Of a stretch of DNA of 64,000 nt, positions 11,085 to 23,067 are shown piece after piece. How positions within the stretch are numbered: the stretch's first letter is position 1; each line of letters opens with the position of its first letter. The notes below the pieces were generated by a model. It saw only the letters and a list, made by a program, of their open reading frames with translations. It made no database searches and was not told the origin of the DNA. Source of the stretch: Caulobacter sp. 602-2 (lineage in GTDB: Bacteria; Pseudomonadota; Alphaproteobacteria; Caulobacterales; Caulobacteraceae); contig NZ_JAAKGT010000005.1 in NCBI RefSeq assembly GCF_011043625.1, positions 186,001-250,000 on the forward strand. Direction: 5' to 3'. Both the position numbers and the translations under genes were made by a program.

Positions 11085-12164
11085 TTAGATCTGCGACAGA
11101 CCCAGCCACAGCAGGCCCGCCAGCAGGAACACGAAGGCCAGCTGGGTGGTGAACCAGACGATCGTGGTCTTCAGCAGCGCCCCGAACACGTTGGAGGCGT
11201 AGACGCCGCGCAGGGTCATGAACAGGTTCACCGGCGCCCACAGCAGAGCGACCAGGACGCCGGTCTGGCGCACCGGCGCGGGCAGGATCATCACGATCGC
11301 CCACAGCAGGAAGATGAACGACAGGTAGTTCATCGACACGATCAGGTGGTCGTACATCATGAACTTGCGGCGATAGACGTAGCAGGCGCCCAGCGACAGG
11401 GCGAGGATCGGCAGCAGGAACACCGCCAGACGGTGGCCCCAGCCGAACACCACGGCCACGAAGTAGCCGGGGGTGTCCACGGCCTTATTCAGCTGGGTGT
11501 TGAACCACTCCAGCTTGGCCCGCTCGGTCGGCTCGACCTCGCCCACGTCGATGAAGGTGCGCTTGCCGTCGGCCCCGACCCCGTCGGAAAGCAGGCCGCC
11601 CTCCTTCATCTGCTGCTGGATGTCGTTGGTGACCTCGCCGGGGATGGCCTTGACGCTGTCGTTGATGCTCGGCGGAGCGGCCTTGCCGTGCTCGCCGCTC
11701 TTGGCGGGGCCGTGCGAGGCTGCGGCCGCGTGCTCGCCCCCAGGGCCGGCCTTGTGCTGGGCGTCGTGCATCGCCTTGTGGATCAAGACCTCGGCCGACA
11801 GGATGAACAGCAGCAGCGAGACCAGGAACAGGCGGAACGGCGGCACGTGCCGGGCCCGCTTGCCGTCGAGATACTCGCGGCTCAGCGTGCCGGGACGGAA
11901 GAACAGCCACGGCAGGGTGCGCCACAGGCGGCCGTCGAAGTGGAACATCCCCTCGATGGCTTCCCAGGTGACATGGAAGATCGACTTGTGATGGTCGGAG
12001 GCCTCCTGGCCGCAGGCGTGGCAGAAATGCCCGGCCAGTTCGGTTTCGCAGTTGTCGCACCTGGTTCCAGGCGGCGGCGCGGGATGGGCCGAGCGGCCAT
12101 CCGACTTGAACCGCGCCAGCCATCCGCCCAGCGCACCGCCGGTGATCGCTTCGACTTCCTTCAC
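11085..12164 (-). CDS. DUF3667 zinc-ribbon membrane protein
   Basis: A membrane protein of unknown function. The N-terminal zinc ribbon C-DNC-x8-HFCHACGQ is followed by the conserved DUF3667 block around TWRAIEGMF-like and LSREYLDGKRARHVPPFRLFL residues. Four or more hydrophobic segments follow. The region between the first and second membrane segments is long, charged and Ala/Gly/His-rich. The reading frame stays open to an ATG at 12260, but the GTG at 12164 has GGGACG before it and starts close to the zinc ribbon, so I prefer it (359 residues). It stands alone between a receptor gene and the hut locus, with no functional link visible. Confidence 0.8.
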   Translation of the reverse strand: MKEVEAITGGALGGWLARFKSDGRSAHPAPPPGTRCDNCETELAGHFCHACGQEASDHHKSIFHVTWEAIEGMFHFDGRLWRTLPWLFFRPGTLSREYLDGKRARHVPPFRLFLVSLLLFILSAEVLIHKAMHDAQHKAGPGGEHAAAASHGPAKSGEHGKAAPPSINDSVKAIPGEVTNDIQQQMKEGGLLSDGVGADGKRTFIDVGEVEPTERAKLEWFNTQLNKAVDTPGYFVAVVFGWGHRLAVFLLPILALSLGACYVYRRKFMMYDHLIVSMNYLSFIFLLWAIVMILPAPVRQTGVLVALLWAPVNLFMTLRGVYASNVFGALLKTTIVWFTTQLAFVFLLAGLLWLGLSQI

Positions 12165-12299
12165 GCTACGTCCCCACGCACGCCCCAAGCGCGATTCAGC
12201 CCGCGCTCGCGTGGTGATGTACGACAGCTTGGGCGTGCATGCACCTGTCGACTGATCCACCGGCGAGCAAGCCGGCGCGGCGCCTACAAACGCCGCTGC

Positions 12300-13007
12300 T
12301 CAGCGCGCGGGGCCGAACCGGGCGACCAGGTCGTAGGCCTCGCCGGGGAACAGCTGGCGCACGCGCGTGACCGGCTCTCCCGCCCGCCAGGTGCGGCGTT
12401 CCACGGCCAGCAGGGCCGCGCCGACGTCCAGGGCCAGCAGTTCGGCGACCGCGGCTTCCGCGCCCACGGCGCTGATGCGGCTTTCCGCTTCTGTCCACGG
12501 AACGTGATGCAGCAGCCAGGCGCCCGGCGGCTCGGCGGCGAAGTCGGCGGCGGCGGCCTCGGGCACGGCGGCCAGGCTGATCAGCCGGTCCTCCAGCGCG
12601 AAGGGCCGACCGCCGGCCACGTGCAGGCCGCGCAGGACGACCAGGTCGCCCTCGCCCGCCAGGTCGACCTCGTCGCCGTCGTCGGGATCGGCGGGGCGGC
12701 GTTCAGCCGCCAGCAGCACGAAGGCGTAGGTTTCGCCCCGGGCGGTGATCTCGGCCTGGATGTCGGGGATGTCGAGGACGGTGGAATGCACCTTGGGCCG
12801 GGCCACGAACGAGCCGGCGCGGCGGCGGCGAACGATCAGGCCGGCCTGCGCCAAGGCCGACATCGCCTTGTTCACCGTCATCCGCGAGCAGCCGTACTGG
12901 GCCATCAGCTCGCTCTCGGAGGGCGCGCGATGACCCGGCGGCCAGGCGCCCGAGCGGATCAGGCCCTCGATCTCGTCGCGGATGCGCTGGTGCAGCGGAA
13001 CGGTCAC
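12300..13007 (-). CDS. hutC: Histidine utilisation repressor HutC (GntR family)
   Basis: A GntR/HutC-type repressor of 235 residues. Residues 1-75 form the winged helix-turn-helix (IRSGAWPPGHRAPSESELMAQYGCSRMTVNKAMSAL, quoted here in two parts: wing region and recognition helix). The rest is a UTRA effector domain with FALEDRLI and PWTEAESRI. Urocanate is the usual inducer in this family. The GTG start overlaps the hutF stop by four bases (13004-13007), so hutF and hutC are translationally coupled. The probable operator is the palindrome at 14499-14516, from which it could control both divergent arms. Confidence 0.93.
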   Translation of the reverse strand: MTVPLHQRIRDEIEGLIRSGAWPPGHRAPSESELMAQYGCSRMTVNKAMSALAQAGLIVRRRRAGSFVARPKVHSTVLDIPDIQAEITARGETYAFVLLAAERRPADPDDGDEVDLAGEGDLVVLRGLHVAGGRPFALEDRLISLAAVPEAAAADFAAEPPGAWLLHHVPWTEAESRISAVGAEAAVAELLALDVGAALLAVERRTWRAGEPVTRVRQLFPGEAYDLVARFGPAR

Positions 13008-14476
13008 GACAGCAGGCCCCGGAGCACCTGGCGATAGCGCTCGACGATGGCGTCGCGATGCCGGTGGCGGCCGCCGGCGACTACGGGGCGGCCCGCGCGC
13101 CAGACGCTGTCGATCGCGCCGTGCCGTCCGGCGAACACCAGGCTGTCGACCAAGGCGTCGCCGCTGCGCCCGACGATGGCCGGGTGCTCGCGATCGAGTG
13201 TGACGAAGTCGGCCGGCGCGCCGCGGCGCAGGCCCGGACGGCCCGCGCCCAGGGCCTGGCTCCCGCCCGCCACGGCCGCCCGCCACAGCTCGCCGCCGGT
13301 CGAGCGCCTTGGGCCGCCGGCCAGTACGTTGCGAGCGCGCCGGGTCAGGCGCTGGGAGTATTCCAGCACCCGCAGCTCCTCGGCCGCATCGATCAGCACG
13401 TTGCTGTCCGAACCGATCCCGAAGGCGCCGCCGGCGGCCTGGTAGTCGTGGGCCGGGAAGACGCCGTCGCCGAGATTGGCCTCGGTGATCGGGCAAAGGC
13501 CCGCGACCGCGCCGCTCTTGGCCAGGCGCTCGGTCTCGACCGCGTTCATGTGAGTGGCGTGGACCAGGCACCATTGCTTGCCGACGTCGGCGTGGTTCAT
13601 CAGCCAGCGCACGGGACGCTGGCCGGTGGCGGCCAGGCAGTCGTCGACTTCCTTGGTCTGCTCGGCGATGTGGATGTGGATCGGCCCGCCGGCGGCCAGA
13701 GGCGTGATGGCGGTGAGCTCCTCAGGCGTGACCGCGCGCAGGCTGTGCGGCGCGATGCCGACCACCGCATCTGACAGCCCCGCGACGGCGGCGCGGCTGG
13801 CCTCCAGCAGGCGGGCGTATCCGTCGACGTCGGTGACGAAGCGCTTCTGGCCCTCGCCGGGCGCGGCGCCGCCAAAGCCCGAGTGGGCGTAGAACACCGG
13901 CAGCAGGGTCAGGCCGATGCCCGTCTCCTGCGCCGCCGCCGCGATCCGCGCGCCCATCTCGGCCGGATCGTCGAAGGCGCCGCCGTCACGGTCGTGGTGC
14001 AGGTAGTGGAACTCGCCCACGCGGGTGAAGCCGCTTTCCAGCATCTCGACCTGGCCCATGGCGGCGATGGCCTGCAGGGCGTCGGGATCCAGCCGCTCAA
14101 CGAAGCGGTACATCAGCTCGCGCCAGGTCCAGAAGCTGTCGCCGCCCTCTCCGCGCATCTCGGTCAGGCCCGCCATGGCCCGCTGGAAGGCGTGGCTGTG
14201 CAGGTTGGGCATGCCCGGCAGGGCCGCCCCCAGGCGGGGCTCGTTACCGGCCGCGACGTCGGTGTCGATGCGAGCGATGCGGCCCTCGGAGAGGGTCAGG
14301 CGAACGCCTTTCGCCCAACCGTCGGCCAGCAGGGCGCTCTCGCACCAGACCACGACGTCCCTTGGGGTCTCGGGAGCGGGCGCCGGCGCGGGCTCGCCCT
14401 GAGCCTCGACCGCAACCTCGTCGGGCAGGTCGGGGGAGACCTCTTCCGGGCCTTCAAGATTCTCGGCGTCGCTCAC
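13004..14476 (-). CDS. hutF: Formimidoylglutamate deiminase HutF
   Basis: HutF converts N-formimidoyl-L-glutamate to N-formyl-L-glutamate and ammonia. It is an amidohydrolase-fold enzyme with metal ligands in NLHSHAFQR and the later H-x-H (IHIHIAEQ), VHATH, and Asp in IGSDSN. The GTG at 14476 follows GAGGA at good spacing. This start gives about 38 extra residues, rich in Glu, Pro and Ala, before the amidohydrolase core begins at [12 protein letters not shown]. The extension is unusual for HutF. It pairs with HutG in the five-step deiminase route to glutamate and formate, consistent with the full set here. Confidence 0.93.
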   Translation of the reverse strand: MSDAENLEGPEEVSPDLPDEVAVEAQGEPAPAPAPETPRDVVVWCESALLADGWAKGVRLTLSEGRIARIDTDVAAGNEPRLGAALPGMPNLHSHAFQRAMAGLTEMRGEGGDSFWTWRELMYRFVERLDPDALQAIAAMGQVEMLESGFTRVGEFHYLHHDRDGGAFDDPAEMGARIAAAAQETGIGLTLLPVFYAHSGFGGAAPGEGQKRFVTDVDGYARLLEASRAAVAGLSDAVVGIAPHSLRAVTPEELTAITPLAAGGPIHIHIAEQTKEVDDCLAATGQRPVRWLMNHADVGKQWCLVHATHMNAVETERLAKSGAVAGLCPITEANLGDGVFPAHDYQAAGGAFGIGSDSNVLIDAAEELRVLEYSQRLTRRARNVLAGGPRRSTGGELWRAAVAGGSQALGAGRPGLRRGAPADFVTLDREHPAIVGRSGDALVDSLVFAGRHGAIDSVWRAGRPVVAGGRHRHRDAIVERYRQVLRGLLS

Positions 14477-14498
14477 TGGACAATCCTCGTCGCTCGCG

Positions 14499-14516
14499 AA
14501 TATGTCTATACATATT
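14499..14516. promoter_or_regulatory. Probable HutC operator AATATGTCTATACATATT
   Basis: Perfect 7-bp arms AATATGT and ACATATT flank a 4-bp centre. The site lies 23 nt upstream of hutF and 58 nt upstream of hutI. GntR/HutC proteins bind TGTnTAnACA-like palindromes, and this is the only such site seen between the divergent hut arms. Confidence 0.75.
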
Positions 14517-14573
14517 GAACCGCGCCGCAAGGGTCGCGAAGCACGACTCAAGACGTCACGGGAGGCGCTGGCG

Positions 14574-15782
14574 ATGCGGTGCGATCGGGTTTGGATCAAG
14601 GCCCGCCTTGCGACCCTCGCCGAAGGCGCGCCCGGACTGGGCGTCGTTGAAGACGGCGTGATCGCCGCCAAGGGCGGCCGGATCCTCTATGCCGGCCCTG
14701 CCGCCGAAGCGCCTGCCTTCGAGGCCGCCGAGACGGTCGACTGCGAGGCCCGCTGGATCACGCCCGGCCTGATCGACCCCCACACCCACCTGATCTTCGG
14801 CGCCGACCGCGCCCACGAGTTCGAGCTACGGCTGGCCGGCGCCAGCTACGAAGAGATCGCCCGGGCCGGCGGCGGCATCGTCTCGACCATGAAGGCCACC
14901 CGAGAGGCGACGGAAGACCAGCTGGTCGCCGCCGCCCTGCCCCGCCTGGACGCCCTGATCGCCGAGGGCCTGACGACCATCGAGGTGAAGTCCGGCTACG
15001 GCCTTTCCCTTGAGCATGAACTCAAGAGCCTGCGCGCCGCCCGCGCCCTGGGCCGAGCCCGCCCCGTCTCAGTCAAGACCACCTTCCTCGGCGCCCACGC
15101 CTTGCCGCCGGAGTTCAAGGGCGACGCCGACGGCTATATCGACCTGATCTGCCAGCAGATGATCCCCGCCGTGGCGGCGGAAGGCCTGGCCGACGCGGTG
15201 GACGGGTTCTGCGAGGGCATCGGCTTTTCGCCCGCCCAGATCCGCCGGGTGTTCGAAACCGCCCGCGCCCATGGCCTGCCGGTGAAGCTGCACGCCGAGC
15301 AGTTGTCGAACCTGCATGGCGCGGCCCTGGCCGCCGAGTTCGGGGCGCTGTCGGCCGATCACCTGGAACATCTGGACGAGGCCGGGATCGCCGCCATGGC
15401 CGGGGCCGGGACCACGGCCGTGCTGCTGCCCGGCGCCTACTACTTCGTGCGCGAGACCAGGCTGCCGCCGATCGACGCCCTGCGCGCGGCCGGCGTGCCC
15501 CTGGCGCTGGCCACAGACTGCAATCCCGGCACCTCGCCTCTGACCAGCCTGCTGCTGACCATGAACATGGCCGCCACCCTGTTTCGCCTGACGGTGGACG
15601 AGTGTCTGGCCGGCGTCACGCGCGAAGCCGCCCGGGCCCTCGGACTGCTGGCCGATCGGGGAACCCTGGAGGCCGGCAAGGCCTGCGACCTTTCCATCTG
15701 GGACGTCGAGCGTCCCGCCGAACTTGTCTACCGCATGGGCTTCAATCCGCTCCATGCGCGCGTCTGGAGCTCTGTTTCGTGA
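14574..15782 (+). CDS. hutI: Imidazolonepropionase HutI
   Basis: HutI hydrolyses imidazolone-5-propionate to formimidoylglutamate. The ATG at 14574 is preceded by GGAGG; a longer open frame upstream runs into the operator and is not favoured. Metal ligands are His70 and His72 (PHTHLIFG), with a further His in KLHAEQ and Asp in ATDCNPGT. At 402 residues it has normal length. Its stop overlaps the hutH start by four bases (GTGA), which starts a tightly coupled hutI-hutH-hutG run. It is the first gene of the rightward hut arm. Confidence 0.95.
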   Translation: MRCDRVWIKARLATLAEGAPGLGVVEDGVIAAKGGRILYAGPAAEAPAFEAAETVDCEARWITPGLIDPHTHLIFGADRAHEFELRLAGASYEEIARAGGGIVSTMKATREATEDQLVAAALPRLDALIAEGLTTIEVKSGYGLSLEHELKSLRAARALGRARPVSVKTTFLGAHALPPEFKGDADGYIDLICQQMIPAVAAEGLADAVDGFCEGIGFSPAQIRRVFETARAHGLPVKLHAEQLSNLHGAALAAEFGALSADHLEHLDEAGIAAMAGAGTTAVLLPGAYYFVRETRLPPIDALRAAGVPLALATDCNPGTSPLTSLLLTMNMAATLFRLTVDECLAGVTREAARALGLLADRGTLEAGKACDLSIWDVERPAELVYRMGFNPLHARVWSSVS

Positions 15783-17314
15783 ACACTGAAGTCCTGCACC
15801 CCGGCGAGGTCAGCCTCGCCCAGTGGAAGTCGGTCTATCGCGGCGCGGCCGCGCGGCTGGCGGACCATGCCTGGCCGGTGATCGAGGCCAGCGCGGCGGC
15901 CGTGACCCGCATCCTGGCCAAGGGCGAGCCGGTCTACGGCATCAATACGGGCTTTGGGAAACTGGCCAGCGTGCGCATCGGCGACGAGGACCTGGCGACC
16001 CTGCAACGCAACATCGTGCTGTCGCACGCCGCCGGCACGGGCGAGCCTTCGCCGGTTCCGGTGATCCGCCTGATGATGGCCCTGAAGCTGGCCAGCCTGG
16101 CCCAAGGCGCCTCGGGCGTGCGGGTCGAGACCGTCAAGCTGCTGGAGGCAATGCTGACGCTGGGCCTGACGCCGGTGGTGCCGAGCCAGGGCTCGGTCGG
16201 CGCCTCGGGCGACCTGGCGCCGCTGTCGCACATGGCCGCGACCATGATCGGCGTCGGCGAGATCGACGTCGGCGGCGTGAGGAAGCCCGCCCTCGAAGCC
16301 CTGGCCCGCGCGGGCCTCTCGCCTGTCGAACTGGGCCCCAAGGAGGGCCTGGCCTTGCTGAACGGCACCCAGTTCTCGACCGCCAACGCGCTGGCCGGGC
16401 TGTTCGAGGCCGAGGTGCTGTTCCAGTCGGCCCTGGTCACCGGCGCGCTGTCGACCGAGGCTGCCAAGGGCTCGGACACCCCGTTCGATCCGCGCATCCA
16501 CCAACTGCGCCGCCATGCCGGCCAGATCGAGACCGCCGCGGCCCTGCGCGCCCTGATGGCCTCGTCCGACATCCGCGCCTCGCATCTGAAGGAAGACGAG
16601 CGGGTGCAGGACCCCTATTGCCTGCGCTGCCAGCCGCAGGTGATGGGCGCGGCGCTGGACGTGCTTCGCCAGGCCGCCTTCACCCTGGCCACCGAGGCCA
16701 ACGGCGTCTCCGACAACCCGCTGATCTTCCCGGAAGCGGACGAGGCCCTGTCGGGCGGCAACTTCCACGCCGAGCCGGTGGCCTTCGCCGCCGACATGAT
16801 CGCCCTGGCCGTCTGCGAGATCGGCTCGATCGCCGAGCGCCGCATCGCCATGCTGGTGGATCCCGCGCTGTCGGGCCTGCCGGCCTTCCTGACGCCCAAG
16901 CCGGGCCTCAACTCCGGCTTCATGATCCCGCAGGTCACGGCCGCGGCCCTGGTCTCGGAGAACAAGCAGAAGGCCTATCCGGCCAGCGTCGACTCCATCC
17001 CCACCTCGGCCAACCAGGAAGACCACGTGTCGATGGCCGCCCATGGCGCGCGCCGCCTGCTGTCGATGGTCGAGAACGCGACGGCGGTGATCGGCATTGA
17101 ACTTCTGGCCGCCGCGCAGGGCTGCGACTTCCACGCGCCGCTGACCTCCAGCGCCGCCCTCGAGGCGGTGCGGGGGGCGGTGCGGAGCAAGGTCGCGCAT
17201 CTGTCGGACGACCGTCACTTCCATCCCGACATGGAAGCGGCCAACATTCTGGTGCGGACCGGCGCGATCATCGACGCGGCGGCCGGCGTTCCCTTGCCCG
17301 GAGCGACCACATGA
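15779..17314 (+). CDS. hutH: Histidine ammonia-lyase HutH
   Basis: HutH deaminates L-histidine to trans-urocanate, the entry step of the pathway. It uses the self-formed MIO cofactor, made from Ala142-Ser143-Gly144 in [11 protein letters not shown]. Tyr in YGINTGFG and the QPQVMG segment are further family signatures. The GTG start overlaps the hutI stop, and the stop overlaps hutG (ATGA at 17311-17314). The 511-residue length is typical for bacterial HutH. Confidence 0.97.
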   Translation: MNTEVLHPGEVSLAQWKSVYRGAAARLADHAWPVIEASAAAVTRILAKGEPVYGINTGFGKLASVRIGDEDLATLQRNIVLSHAAGTGEPSPVPVIRLMMALKLASLAQGASGVRVETVKLLEAMLTLGLTPVVPSQGSVGASGDLAPLSHMAATMIGVGEIDVGGVRKPALEALARAGLSPVELGPKEGLALLNGTQFSTANALAGLFEAEVLFQSALVTGALSTEAAKGSDTPFDPRIHQLRRHAGQIETAAALRALMASSDIRASHLKEDERVQDPYCLRCQPQVMGAALDVLRQAAFTLATEANGVSDNPLIFPEADEALSGGNFHAEPVAFAADMIALAVCEIGSIAERRIAMLVDPALSGLPAFLTPKPGLNSGFMIPQVTAAALVSENKQKAYPASVDSIPTSANQEDHVSMAAHGARRLLSMVENATAVIGIELLAAAQGCDFHAPLTSSAALEAVRGAVRSKVAHLSDDRHFHPDMEAANILVRTGAIIDAAAGVPLPGATT

Positions 17315-18141
17315 GCAGCGACTGGCTAGAAGTCTGGCGGGGCGACGCGCCGCTGATCGTCAGCATCCCCCACTCGGGATCGTTCATTCCCGAGGACATC
17401 GAAAAGCGCCTCGTCTCGCCCTGGCTGGCCCGCAAGGACGCCGACTGGTGGATCGAGCGACTCTACAACTTCGCCGACGACCTGGGGGCCACGACCGTGC
17501 GGACGGCCGTGTCGCGCACCGTCATCGACGTCAATCGCGATCCGTCGGGAGCCTCGCTCTATCCGGGGATGGCGACCACCGCCCTGTGCCCCACCGACAC
17601 CTTCGACGGCGAGCGGCTCTATGCCGAGGGCCAGGAGCCGGACGAGGCCGAGATCGCCGCCCGCCGCGCACGCTGGTTCATCCCCTACCACGAGGCCCTG
17701 CGGGCCGAGATCGACCGGCTGCTGGCGATCCACGGCAAGGTGGTGCTGTACGACGCCCACTCGATCCGCTCGCGGGCGCCGCGGCTGTTTCCGGGCGAAC
17801 TGCCGGTGTTCAACATCGGCACCAACGGCGGGGCAAGCTGCGACCAGGCCCTGACCGCCGCCGTCGAGACCGCCTGCGAAAGCTCGGGCCTGCCGATGGT
17901 GACCAACGGCCGCTTCAAGGGCGGCTGGATCACCCGCCACTACGGAAAGCCCGAACGCGGCATCCACGCCGTGCAGATGGAGCTGGCCTGCCGCGGCTAT
18001 ATCGACGACCCCTCGCCCCGCATCACCCCGCAGTCCTGGCCCTCGCCCTACCGCCCGCAGAAGGCCGCGCCGATGCGCAGCGTGCTGGGCGACGTGCTGA
18101 AGGCCTGCTTGGACTTTGCTTCGACAGCTCCTCCCCCGTGA
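17311..18141 (+). CDS. hutG: N-formylglutamate deformylase HutG
   Basis: HutG hydrolyses N-formyl-L-glutamate to glutamate and formate, the last step after HutF. Family motifs include [22 protein letters not shown] and LYDAHSIRS. The protein has 276 residues. The final residues, ending in three prolines, and the TGA stop are encoded inside the palindromic repeat at 18128-18265, so the repeat has redefined the C-terminus. It is coupled to hutH by a 4-base overlap. Confidence 0.94.
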   Translation: MSSDWLEVWRGDAPLIVSIPHSGSFIPEDIEKRLVSPWLARKDADWWIERLYNFADDLGATTVRTAVSRTVIDVNRDPSGASLYPGMATTALCPTDTFDGERLYAEGQEPDEAEIAARRARWFIPYHEALRAEIDRLLAIHGKVVLYDAHSIRSRAPRLFPGELPVFNIGTNGGASCDQALTAAVETACESSGLPMVTNGRFKGGWITRHYGKPERGIHAVQMELACRGYIDDPSPRITPQSWPSPYRPQKAAPMRSVLGDVLKACLDFASTAPPP

Positions 18142-18265
18142 AACGGGGGAGGTGGCGCGCTGCGGATACGCAGCGCGACGGAGGGGGCGAGTGACGAAGC
18201 TCGGCGCCCCGTCTCGCCCCCTCCACCGCTTCGCGGTCCCCCTCCCCCGCGTCGCGGGGGAGGAG
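18128..18265. repeat. Intergenic CTCCTCCCCCG palindromic repeat
   Basis: Outer arms CTCCTCCCCCG and CGGGGGAGGAG bracket inner inverted repeats, one of them around CGCGCTGCG. The left end overlaps the last codons of hutG. The element separates hutG from hutU inside one operon, so it is transcribed and may act as a stabilising or attenuating structure. Confidence 0.8.
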
Positions 18266-18300
18266 TTCGTTCCCCATTCCCCGCCAGAGACCCGTCATCC

Positions 18301-19964
<1,664 letters not shown>

Positions 19965-19965
<1 letters not shown>

Positions 19966-20507
19966 TGCGCCTCCTCCCCGCCGCCGAACGCGCTCCTGCC
20001 CCGTGGAAGAACGGCGGCGGGACGACCTGGGAGATCGCCGCCCAGCCGCCGGGCGTGGGGCTCGACACCTTCGACTGGCGGCTGAGCATCGCGCAGGTGG
20101 CCGCGCCGGGACCGTTCTCGGTGTTTCCCGGCGTCGACCGGGTGCTGACGGTGATCGCCGGCGCGGGCCTGCGGCTGACCATCGAAGGGCTGGGCGAGAT
20201 CGTGCTCGACGACGCCTCGCCCCCGCTGCCCTTTCCCGGCGACGCGACCGCCGCCGCGACGCTGGACGGTGGTCCGATCCGTGACCTCAACCTGATGGTC
20301 CGGCGGGGCGCCTGGCGCGGCTCGGTGCGGCGGATCGACGGCGCGGAGACGATCACCGCCACGGCGCGGGTGAACCTGCTGGTCGCGCTAGCCCCGGCCC
20401 GCGCGGGCGACCAGGCGCTCGGCGCCGAGGACGCGCTAATCGTCGATCATGATGCAACCTTGACCGTAGAGGGGCGTTTGCTGCTGATCGGCATCGATCC
20501 GGCCTGA
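19965..20507 (+). CDS. hutD: HutD family protein
   Basis: A small cupin-like protein of the HutD/Ves family. The GTG at 19965 shares a base with the hutU stop. Family motifs are PWKNGGGTTWEI near residues 12-23, FDWRLSIAQV, and FPGVDR. HutD is not a pathway enzyme; in Pseudomonas it has been proposed to limit or tune hut expression. Residues after about 120 are less conserved. It is the last gene of the hut arm. Confidence 0.88.
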
Positions 20508-20547
20508 CCTAGACGTCGGCGGCGTCGGTCCGATTGCGGAGCCCGGA

Positions 20548-21048
20548 ATGACAAGCAGCCTCTATGTGACCTTCCGCGCGGGCGCGCTGGAAGCGGCCCT
20601 GCCGCAGGCGGCGGTGGCCGAGATCCTGCCGCTGCCGGAACTGGTCGCCGCCCCGGGCGCGCCGCGCGTGCTGGCCGGCTTCGTCAATCTGGGCGGCGAG
20701 GCGATCGCGGCCCTGGCGCTGGACCGCCTGCTGGACGCCGAGGGCGGCGAGCCCGCCCCCGCCCTCTATCGCCACCTGATCCGCCTGCGCCCGCTGGCCG
20801 GCGCGCCGGCCGTGACCTTGATGGTCGACCGCGTCGCCGACGCCGCCGCCCACGCGCCCGACACCCAAGCCGTCGAGGAAGCCGACAGCCTGGGCGGCTG
20901 CATCGCTGAAACCGCCCTGATCGACGGCCGGCTGGTCCCGGTGCTGTCGCCCGAGCACCTGCTTCTGGCGGAGGAAAAGGCGCGGCTGGACGAGTTCGCC
21001 CGCCGGGCCCAGGAGCGCCTGGCCGCCTGGGAAAGCGAGCCGGCGTGA
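20548..21048 (+). CDS. CheW-like coupling protein (first copy)
   Basis: A CheW-domain scaffold that links a chemoreceptor to the CheA kinase. The domain spans about residues 1-150, with FVNLGGEAIAALALDRLL matching the CheW signature region. A short charged helix forms the C-terminus. In the gene order it corresponds to WspB of Wsp-type systems. Its stop overlaps the cheR start by GTGA, which opens the eight-gene coupled operon. There is no flagellar gene nearby. Confidence 0.85.
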   Translation: MTSSLYVTFRAGALEAALPQAAVAEILPLPELVAAPGAPRVLAGFVNLGGEAIAALALDRLLDAEGGEPAPALYRHLIRLRPLAGAPAVTLMVDRVADAAAHAPDTQAVEEADSLGGCIAETALIDGRLVPVLSPEHLLLAEEKARLDEFARRAQERLAAWESEPA

Positions 21049-22487
21049 AACCGCCGCGGGCGGCCCCGCGCCCCCAGGTCCCGCGCCTGGCCCTGGCCGC
21101 CGACGAACCGTTCCAGCGCCTCAAGCGCGCAGTGATCGCCCGCACCGGCCACCACTACTACGCCGACAAGGACGACGTGCTGTGGGACCGCGTGCAGCGG
21201 CGCCTGCTGGCGACCCGTGACCGCGACGTCACCGCCTATCTCAAGCGCCTGGCCAGCGAGCTCGAGGGTGAGGCCGAATGGGCCGCGCTCGAGACCGAGA
21301 TCACGATCGGCGAGACCTTCTTCTTCCGCTACGCCGAGCAGTTCACGGCCCTGCGCGAGACGATCCTGCCCGACGTCCTGCAGCGCAAGGCGCAGGACAA
21401 GCGCATCCGCATCTGGAGCGCGGGCTGCGCCACCGGCGCCGAACCCTATTCGATCGCCATCCTGCTGTCGCAGATGCTGGGCGAGGCGATCGGCGACTGG
21501 CGGATCTCGATCCTCGGCGGCGACATCAACGCCGCCTTCCTGGAGACGGCGCGCAAGGGCCAGTTCGGCCGCTGGGCGCTGCGGGCGGTCAGCGACGCCG
21601 ACCGCGCCCAGTGGTTCACCGAGACGGCCCGCAACACGTGGACCCTGAAGAACCCCTATCGCGGCCTCGTGCGGTTCGAGCGCCAGAACCTGCTCGACCT
21701 GCTAGGCCCCGCGCCGCCGCTGGAACTGACCGAATTCGACCTGATCCTGTGCCGCAACGTGCTGATCTACTTCCATCACGAGGTGGTCGAGCAGCTCGTG
21801 GGCGCGCTGGGAAGCCGGCTGGCGGCCGACGGCTGGCTGCTGCTGGGCCATGCCGAGCCGAACCCGGCCTTCGGCAAGATCCTGGACGTGGCCCAGCTGC
21901 CGGGCACGGTGGCCTACCGCCCAGCCGATCCCGAGCGTGCGGCCGCACCCGGTCCCAGCTTCGAGGCCTTCGCCGCCCCCGAACCGGAGCCTGCCTCCGG
22001 CCCGGCCGAAGCGCCCCCGCCGCGCTGGCGGCCGACGCCGATCCCGACGCCCGTCCCCACGGCCGCTCCACCGGAGGCCGCGCCGATCGCCGAACTGGTG
22101 GAGGCCGTGCGCCGCCTGGCCGACGCCGGCGACTACCTGGCCGCGGAGGCCGCATGCCGCCAGGCGTTGGCCCTCGCGCCGGAAGACCCCGCCCTGCACC
22201 TGCACGACGGCCTGGTGCTGCGGGCCCTTGGCCGCCCGGGGCCGGCCGAGGCGGCTTTCAAGCGCGCGCTGTATCTCGATCGCGGCTTTGCGCTGGCGCA
22301 CTACCACCTGGGCCTGCTGCTGCTCGACCGTGGACGGGGCAAGGCCGCCGCGCGGTCGCTGAAGACCGCCGCCCAGATCGCGGGAACCGTTCCGGCGGAC
22401 ACGCGTTTGGCCCACGGCGCAGGTCTGGACGCCGGCCAGTTGCGCAAGAGCGTCCGTCTGCTGCTGCAGTCGCTCGTGGGGGTTTAG
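21045..22487 (+). CDS. CheR methyltransferase with C-terminal TPR domain (WspC-like)
   Basis: An S-adenosylmethionine-dependent glutamate methyltransferase for the array's receptor. The N-terminal CheR helical domain is followed by the SAM-binding motif WSAGCATGAEPYS at about residues 123-135 and LCRNVLIYF near residue 240. A Pro/Ala-rich linker (about 295-345) leads to TPR-like helices (residues 345-450). CheR-TPR fusions are characteristic of Wsp and other alternative-cellular-function chemosensory classes rather than flagellar chemotaxis. The GTG start overlaps the upstream cheW. Confidence 0.9.
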   Translation: MKPPRAAPRPQVPRLALAADEPFQRLKRAVIARTGHHYYADKDDVLWDRVQRRLLATRDRDVTAYLKRLASELEGEAEWAALETEITIGETFFFRYAEQFTALRETILPDVLQRKAQDKRIRIWSAGCATGAEPYSIAILLSQMLGEAIGDWRISILGGDINAAFLETARKGQFGRWALRAVSDADRAQWFTETARNTWTLKNPYRGLVRFERQNLLDLLGPAPPLELTEFDLILCRNVLIYFHHEVVEQLVGALGSRLAADGWLLLGHAEPNPAFGKILDVAQLPGTVAYRPADPERAAAPGPSFEAFAAPEPEPASGPAEAPPPRWRPTPIPTPVPTAAPPEAAPIAELVEAVRRLADAGDYLAAEAACRQALALAPEDPALHLHDGLVLRALGRPGPAEAAFKRALYLDRGFALAHYHLGLLLLDRGRGKAAARSLKTAAQIAGTVPADTRLAHGAGLDAGQLRKSVRLLLQSLVGV

Positions 22488-22494
22488 TAACGAC

Positions 22495-23067
22495 ATGACT
22501 AGGGCCGACGCCTCAGGCGGCGACGGGTTGGGGGGACTTTTGGACGATGCGCGCGCCCGGGCGATCCTGGCGGCGCGCACCCGTCGGCTGGCCGAGCGCC
22601 GGACCGCGCCCGAACCCGAGACCCCGCTGGAAGACGTGCTGCTGTGCCAGGCCGGCGCGGGCCTGCACGCCCTGCCGCTGGCCGCCGTCGAGCGGGTGAC
22701 CCCGTTCGAGCCCCGCCGCCTGACGCCCGCCGCCGGCCGTCCCGCCCTCCTGGGCCTGGCCAGCGTCGAAGGCCGCCTGCGCCGCGTGCTCGACCTTTCC
22801 CGCCTGACCGGCGCCGCGCCGGCCGCGCCCGACGCGCCCGGCTTCCTCGTGGCCCTGCGCGGCGCGGGCAACCTTGCCCTGCGCGTGGACGCCGCGCCCG
22901 GCGCCGCCCGGGTCGCCCGCGAGCTCGCCGGCGACGCCTTCGAGGGCGGCGTCCGCGGCCTGGTGGCCGAGGGTCCCGGCGACCTGGCCGGCCGCACCGT
23001 CACCCTTCTTCATCTCGACGACCTCGTCGCCGACCACCTTTCCGCCGCCTTGGGGGCAAGAGCCTAG
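22495..23067 (+). CDS. CheW-like coupling protein (second copy, WspD-like)
   Basis: A second CheW-domain protein of 190 residues. It has an N-terminal helical extension (about 45 residues, Arg/Ala-rich) before the CheW fold, which begins at VLLCQAGAGLHALPLAAVERV. GLASVEGRLRRVLDLSRL is the domain signature. It follows CheR-TPR, as WspD follows WspC. The receptor gene's GTG shares a base with its stop. Two divergent CheW copies in one array suggest receptor coupling with distinct roles. Confidence 0.87.
   Translation: MTRADASGGDGLGGLLDDARARAILAARTRRLAERRTAPEPETPLEDVLLCQAGAGLHALPLAAVERVTPFEPRRLTPAAGRPALLGLASVEGRLRRVLDLSRLTGAAPAAPDAPGFLVALRGAGNLALRVDAAPGAARVARELAGDAFEGGVRGLVAEGPGDLAGRTVTLLHLDDLVADHLSAALGARA

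Noticed and set aside
12165..12260. An extended DUF3667 start at the ATG 12260
   Set aside because: The extra 32 residues show no family similarity; GTG 12164 has a better ribosome site.
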